From contig JAUYIO010000045.1 in NCBI GenBank assembly GCA_030688225.1, forward strand, positions 1-15,874: a stretch of 15,874 nt of DNA, read 5' to 3'. Shown here in pieces: positions 12,106 to 15,874 of the stretch; the stretch's first letter is position 1; every line of letters starts with the position of its first letter. This stretch comes from Nanobdellota archaeon (GTDB lineage Archaea > Nanobdellota > Nanobdellia > Pacearchaeales > GW2011-AR1). The position numbers were made by a program, and so were the translations under genes. The notes under the pieces are model-generated. The model was not told the DNA's origin. It saw nothing but the letters and a program-made list of their open reading frames with translations, and did not search any database.

Positions 12106-12819
12106 ATGTTATACATAATCGGTTTAGGTTTGAATGCCAAAGGAATTTCTTTGCAGGGGATGGACGCTTTAAAGAAATGCAAGAAAATATATCTTGAAAA
12201 TTACACTGTTGATTTTCCTTACAGCGAAGGAGAATTACGAGAAGTAATAGGAAAAAAAATTCTTCCAGCAGACAGGGATTTTGTAGAGAGTTTGAAAATT
12301 GTAGATATGGCTAAAAAACTAGACATTGCATTATTAGTTTATGGAAGCCCTTTAACAGCAACAACCCACATATCTCTTATAGAAGAAGCAAAGGAAGTTG
12401 GAATTAAATGCAAAATAATTTATTCTTCCTCTGTTTTTGATGCTATTGCAGAAACAGGTTTGCAGATTTACAAATTCGGAAAAATAACAAGCATGCCTGC
12501 CTGGAAAAAAAATTACACTCCTGACAGCTTTATGGAAATTGTAAAACAAAATCTCTCAATTGATGCGCATAGTCTAATATTGGTTGATATCGGTTTGGAA
12601 TTTCACGAAGCTTTGAAAGAATTGGAAATTGCTGCAAAAAAACATAAAATTGTTTTAAACAAGATAATTCTCTGCCAATGCCTTGGAACAAGATATAGTA
12701 AAATATTTTACAACAATTTGGAAGATTTTAAGAAATTCACAAGTGTTAAAAAACCTTATTGCATTATTATTCCAAGTAAACTTCATTTTGTAGAAAAAGA
12801 AATTTTGGAAGATTTTTAA
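12106..12819 (+). CDS. dphB: Diphthine synthase
   Basis: 237 residues. DphB (Dph5) trimethylates the amino-carboxypropyl-histidine of elongation factor 2 in diphthamide formation. It belongs to the class III (tetrapyrrole-type) SAM methyltransferases: N-terminal MLYIIGLGLN, YLENYT (29-34), PADRDFVE (54-61), then the SAM loop LVYGSPLTATTH (77-88), YSSSVFDAIAETGLQIYKFGK, and LVDIGLE. The loop normally reads GDPxxATTH; here the Asp is Ser. Diphthamide is restricted to archaea and eukaryotes, which supports the archaeal assignment. Confidence 0.95.
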   Translation: MLYIIGLGLNAKGISLQGMDALKKCKKIYLENYTVDFPYSEGELREVIGKKILPADRDFVESLKIVDMAKKLDIALLVYGSPLTATTHISLIEEAKEVGIKCKIIYSSSVFDAIAETGLQIYKFGKITSMPAWKKNYTPDSFMEIVKQNLSIDAHSLILVDIGLEFHEALKELEIAAKKHKIVLNKIILCQCLGTRYSKIFYNNLEDFKKFTSVKKPYCIIIPSKLHFVEKEILEDF

Positions 12820-12824
12820 CAAAA

Positions 12825-12832
12825 TTTAAATA
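12825..12832 (+). promoter_or_regulatory. TATA box for Ile-rich mini-ORF
   Basis: TTTAAATA is centred 25-26 nt before the ATG at 12854, the same spacing seen at the other genes of this window, so a leaderless transcript starting at the mini-ORF is expected. Confidence 0.55.
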
Positions 12833-12853
12833 CTTCTTTTTACTGTATTTAAC

Positions 12854-12919
12854 ATGGCTATGGATAAATTGAACAGAACTGTAATGTCAATTATTTCTAT
12901 CATAGCTATTATTATCTAA
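12854..12919 (+). CDS. 21-residue Ile-rich mini-protein or leader peptide upstream of ileS
   Basis: Reads MAMDKLNRTVMSII then SIIAIII and stop. Seven of the last nine residues are Ile, using all three codons (ATT four times, ATC twice, ATA once). A well-placed TATA box precedes the ATG. A 9-bp hairpin begins three bases after the stop. The next long gene on this strand is isoleucyl-tRNA synthetase. Two readings: a leader peptide whose translation senses charged tRNA-Ile, as in bacterial attenuation, or an independent single-helix membrane mini-protein. Ile is common in AT-rich genomes, so the run alone is not proof. Confidence 0.45.
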   Translation: MAMDKLNRTVMSIISIIAIII

Positions 12920-12922
12920 AAA

Positions 12923-12947
12923 GACAAATCATTTGATTTGTCAGGAG
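12923..12947 (+). promoter_or_regulatory. Hairpin directly joined to a Shine-Dalgarno
   Basis: GACAAATCA (12923-12931) and TGATTTGTC (12934-12942) form a perfect 9-bp stem. AGGAG (12943-12947) follows with no gap and is eight bases from the ATG at 12956. A ribosome finishing the Ile-rich ORF would reach the stem, so folding and access to the AGGAG could depend on upstream translation. Confidence 0.5.
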
Positions 12948-12955
12948 AATTTTAA

Positions 12956-13054
12956 ATGAGTTTAGACACTGATATAGGATATGTATCTTTTCGTGATAGC
13001 CAGGACCCTGTTGAAAAATTCGTGAATCTTGTAGAATGCCAGGGGTTTAATTAA
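12956..13054 (+). CDS. 32-residue mini-protein, function unknown
   Basis: Reads MSLDTDIGYVSFRDSQD then PVEKFVNLVECQGFN. The Shine-Dalgarno AGGAG at ideal spacing is unusual in a window where most genes seem leaderless, and argues for translation as the second cistron of the mini-ORF transcript. Soluble, acidic, one Cys, no known motif. It ends 33 bases before ileS. It could instead be untranslated leader RNA. Confidence 0.4.
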   Translation: MSLDTDIGYVSFRDSQDPVEKFVNLVECQGFN

Positions 13055-13062
13055 ATTTAAAA
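13055..13062 (+). promoter_or_regulatory. Possible internal TATA box for ileS
   Basis: ATTTAAAA is centred about 29 nt before the ileS ATG. It is followed by a 13-bp palindrome AGGTAAATTACCT (13062-13074). If used, ileS would be transcribed without the upstream mini-ORFs. Confidence 0.4.
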
Positions 13063-13087
13063 GGTAAATTACCTAAATAAAAGTAGA

Positions 13088-15874
13088 ATGTATGACTTTA
13101 AAAAAGTTGAAGAAGAAGCAAGAAAAATCTGGAAAAAAAATAAAAAAGAAATAGACAAGGCAGTTCAAGATAATCAGAAGAAACCTTTGTTTTCTTTTCT
13201 TGAAGGCCCTCCAACAGCAAATGCTCCTCCTGCACTGCATCATCTTGAGGTTAGAACATTCAAAGATATAATTTGCAAGTTCAAATTCATGCAGGGATTC
13301 TCTGTGCCTAGAAAAGGAGGGTGGGACTGTCACGGACTTCCTGTTGAAGTTCAAGTTGAAAAACAATTAAAATTAGACTCAAAAAAAGATGTAATAAAAT
13401 ACGGTGTTTCAAAATTCATTCAGAAAGCAAGAGAAAGTGTTTTCTCAAATATCTCTGACTGGGAAAAATCAACAAGAGAACTAGCTTACTGGATTGACCT
13501 GGAGCATCCTTATGTAACTCTTGAAAATGATTATATTGAAAGTGTTTGGTGGAGCTTAAAAGAATTATATGATAAGAAATTTTTGTATGAAGGACACAAA
13601 GTAGTTCCATTTTGTCCTCGCTGTGGAACACCTCTGTCAAGCCATGAAGTTGCTCAGGGTTATAAAGACATACAGGAAGAATCTGTTTATGTAGCGTTTA
13701 AATTAAAAAACAAAACTAATGAATATTTTCTTGCTTGGACAACAACACCTTGGACTTTACCAGGAAATGTTGCTTTGGCAGTTGGAAAAGATATTGGTTA
13801 CGTAAAAGTGCAGTTACCTGATGGAGATAAGTTGATTCTTGGGAAAGAAAAATTAAATTTGATTAAAGGAGATTACAAGATAATTGAAAACTTCAAAGGG
13901 AAGGATTTGATTGGTTTGGGATACGAACCTCTCTATGACATAAAAGAAACGCAAAATAAAAATTCACACAAAATAATTCCTGCAGATTTTGTGACAACAG
14001 AAGATGGAACAGGAATAGTTCATACAGCTGTGATGTATGGGGAAGAGGATTATAATGTCGGAATAAAACTTGGTTTGCCTGCTGTTCATACTGTTGGAGA
14101 AGACGGAAAATTTTTAGAAATTGTCCCAAAGTTCAAAGGAATGTTTGTAAAAAAAGCAGAAGACGCAATAAAAAAAGATTTGGCAGAAAGACACTTGCTT
14201 TTCAAAAAGGAAAAAATCACACACTCATATCCTTTTTGTTGGAGATGCGATTCCCAACTTTTATACTATGCGATAAATTCCTGGTTTATTAAAGTAAGTT
14301 CTATCAGGGAAAAAATGCTAAAGTTAAATAAACAAATAAGTTGGTATCCTGAACACATAAAAGACGGAAGATTCGGAAAATGGCTTGAAGGAGCAAAAGA
14401 TTGGGCATTATCTCGTTCTAAATTTTGGGGAACTCCTCTTCCAATATGGAAGTGTAAATGTGGAGAAGAAAAAATAATAGGAAGTATTGAAGATATGAAA
14501 AAAAATTCAACAAAAAAAATAACAGGAAAAATTGATTTGCACAAACCTTTTATAGATGAGGTAAAATTAAAGTGTTCAAAATGCAAGAAAGAAATGGAGA
14601 GAATCCCCGACGTTATAGACTGTTGGTATGATTCTGGTTCAGCCCCATTTGCACAATTTCATTACCCTTTTGAAAATAAAAAAGAATTTGCAAGAAGATT
14701 TCCGTATGATTTTATTTCTGAAGCAATAGACCAAACAAGAGGTTGGTTTTATACTATGCATGTCATATCAACAATACTCTTCAATAAACCTGCTTACAAA
14801 AATGTAATTTGTGCAGGACATATTGTGGATGAAAAAGGAGAAAAAATGAGCAAGAGCAAAGGAAATGTTATTCAACCAAAAGATATAATTGATTTAACAG
14901 GAGTGGACGCAATAAGATTGCAATTCTGCACAACAGAAGCAGGAAATTTCAAACCATTTTCATACAATCTAATGAAGGAATCAATAATTCCTTTCCTGAC
15001 AATATTATATAACTGTAATTCTTATTACAATCAATTAGAAAACAAAAAATCAAAATTACAAATTGAAGATAAGTGGATTTTATCAAGATTAAATTCCATA
15101 ATTGAAAAAGTGACAAAAGAACTTGGGAATTATTCTTTAGATAAATCATTTCAAGAAATTCAAAATTTTGTTGTGAATGATTTTTCAAGAACATATATAA
15201 AAATGACTAGGGATAGAGATAATACAAAAGAAATCCTTGGAGAAATTCTGGAAAAAATTTCCTTATTGCTCTCACCTTTTGCACCATACATCTCAGAAAA
15301 TATCTATTCTCAGTTTTCAAAAAACTCAGTCCATCTTTCATCTTGGCCAAAAGTTGAAAAAAATAAGATTGATGAGAATTTAGAAAAAGAATTTATGATT
15401 ATTTTGGATATTATAGAATCTGGTCTTGCAGAGAGAGATAAATTGCAAATTGGTTTGAAATGGCCATTATCAAAAGCAGAGATTTATTCTAATAAAAAAT
15501 TTGATAAAGATTTAATAGAAATAATCAAAAATCAATTGAATCTAAAAAAAATAGAATTTTCACAAAGGAAGATTTACTCATCAAAAAAACAAATTGAAAA
15601 ATTAGGAATGCCTTATAAGGTCCAGTTAGACACAACTATCACACCAGAACTTGAAGCAGAAGGATATGCTCGTGAATTAAGCAGGCAAATCCAGGCATTT
15701 AGAAAAAAATTAGGACTTCAAAAAAACGACAAAGTTGAGATTATTGTTTTAACCGACGATAAAATGAAAGAGATTTTTGAAAAACAAAAAAATTCAATTA
15801 AACAAAGAACAAATTCGGAGAAAATTTATTTCTCCTCAGGAAATGTTACAACTGTTAAGGAAAGATTTAAAAAG
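13088..15874 (+). CDS. ileS: Isoleucyl-tRNA synthetase (C-terminus outside window)
   Basis: 929 codons are open from the ATG at 13088 to the window end without a stop; the family usually has about 1000-1050 residues. It charges tRNA-Ile in the cytoplasm. The class I signature is EGPPTANAPPALHHLEVR (39-56): the HIGH motif is the HH variant (His51-His52) found in the IleRS branch with GVHH. KMSKS is at 586-590. Between them are a CPRC zinc site, the CP1 editing domain (WTTTPWTLPGN, HTAVMYGEEDYN) and a second zinc ribbon (Cys456, Cys458, Cys496, Cys499). The anticodon-binding domain begins after about residue 650 and includes ISLLLSPFAPYISE. The reading frame is continuous; the antisense open frames opposite it are its shadows. 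Confidence 0.97.
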   Translation, partial: MYDFKKVEEEARKIWKKNKKEIDKAVQDNQKKPLFSFLEGPPTANAPPALHHLEVRTFKDIICKFKFMQGFSVPRKGGWDCHGLPVEVQVEKQLKLDSKKDVIKYGVSKFIQKARESVFSNISDWEKSTRELAYWIDLEHPYVTLENDYIESVWWSLKELYDKKFLYEGHKVVPFCPRCGTPLSSHEVAQGYKDIQEESVYVAFKLKNKTNEYFLAWTTTPWTLPGNVALAVGKDIGYVKVQLPDGDKLILGKEKLNLIKGDYKIIENFKGKDLIGLGYEPLYDIKETQNKNSHKIIPADFVTTEDGTGIVHTAVMYGEEDYNVGIKLGLPAVHTVGEDGKFLEIVPKFKGMFVKKAEDAIKKDLAERHLLFKKEKITHSYPFCWRCDSQLLYYAINSWFIKVSSIREKMLKLNKQISWYPEHIKDGRFGKWLEGAKDWALSRSKFWGTPLPIWKCKCGEEKIIGSIEDMKKNSTKKITGKIDLHKPFIDEVKLKCSKCKKEMERIPDVIDCWYDSGSAPFAQFHYPFENKKEFARRFPYDFISEAIDQTRGWFYTMHVISTILFNKPAYKNVICAGHIVDEKGEKMSKSKGNVIQPKDIIDLTGVDAIRLQFCTTEAGNFKPFSYNLMKESIIPFLTILYNCNSYYNQLENKKSKLQIEDKWILSRLNSIIEKVTKELGNYSLDKSFQEIQNFVVNDFSRTYIKMTRDRDNTKEILGEILEKISLLLSPFAPYISENIYSQFSKNSVHLSSWPKVEKNKIDENLEKEFMIILDIIESGLAERDKLQIGLKWPLSKAEIYSNKKFDKDLIEIIKNQLNLKKIEFSQRKIYSSKKQIEKLGMPYKVQLDTTITPELEAEGYARELSRQIQAFRKKLGLQKNDKVEIIVLTDDKMKEIFEKQKNSIKQRTNSEKIYFSSGNVTTVKERFKK

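Noticed and set aside
13073..15194. Several minus-strand open frames opposite ileS
   Set aside because: They lie antisense to a continuous IleRS frame with all motifs; their translations are Phe/Leu/Ser-rich and resemble no family.
1..15874. CRISPR array
   Set aside because: No regularly spaced short repeats occur anywhere in the window.

Overview
The window is AT-rich (roughly 30% GC by eye) and archaeal. The informational genes are archaeal types: an archaeal-length RNase HII, the archaeal D-aminoacyl-tRNA deacylase DtdA, the diphthamide enzyme DphB, and tRNA genes with introns at position 37/38. Many genes have a TATA-like box 25-29 nt before the start codon and little or no Shine-Dalgarno sequence, as expected for leaderless archaeal transcripts. 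Compact genes and small membrane proteins suggest a DPANN lineage such as Pacearchaeota or Woesearchaeota. That placement is an inference; no marker in the window fixes it.

Layout. 1-1641 (minus strand): a two-gene restriction-modification system, an M.HhaI-like cytosine-C5 methyltransferase followed one base later by a HinP1I-like endonuclease that runs off the window. 1642-2355: a more GC-rich, repeat-bearing stretch with a 112-residue SMR/DMT-type membrane protein enclosed by perfect 13-bp inverted repeats. 2356-4023 (minus): RNase HII and a PD-(D/E)xK nuclease-like protein. 4092-8664: a candidate genomic island. Its left edge is a 3' fragment of tRNA-Ser(GCT) and its right edge is the complete, intron-containing tRNA-Ser(GCT) gene; both edges share a 48-bp perfect direct repeat. 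Inside are five minus-strand genes: a SAM methyltransferase, a TadA-like deaminase, a PHP phosphoesterase, an APH-fold kinase and a nucleotidyltransferase. The last four overlap or nearly overlap like one translation unit. There is no integrase inside.

8664-8810: divergent tRNA-Ser and initiator tRNA-Met share one palindromic TATA centred exactly 27.5 nt from each mature 5' end, which suggests leaderless tRNA transcripts. 9033-10057: a secreted protein and a small unknown protein. 10145-10930 (minus): a membrane-anchored DNase I-like enzyme. 10972-12819: DtdA, a small membrane protein and DphB, the conserved translation-quality part of the window. 12854-13054: two unannotated mini-genes. The first encodes a 21-residue peptide with seven Ile among its last nine residues, immediately followed by a hairpin and an AGGAG motif. 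13088-end: isoleucyl-tRNA synthetase, open at the window edge.

The most interesting leads are the Ile-rich mini-ORF upstream of ileS, the tRNA-Ser-bounded island whose far edge matches the spliced (intronless) tRNA, its five-gene unassigned operon, and the symmetric tRNA promoter.
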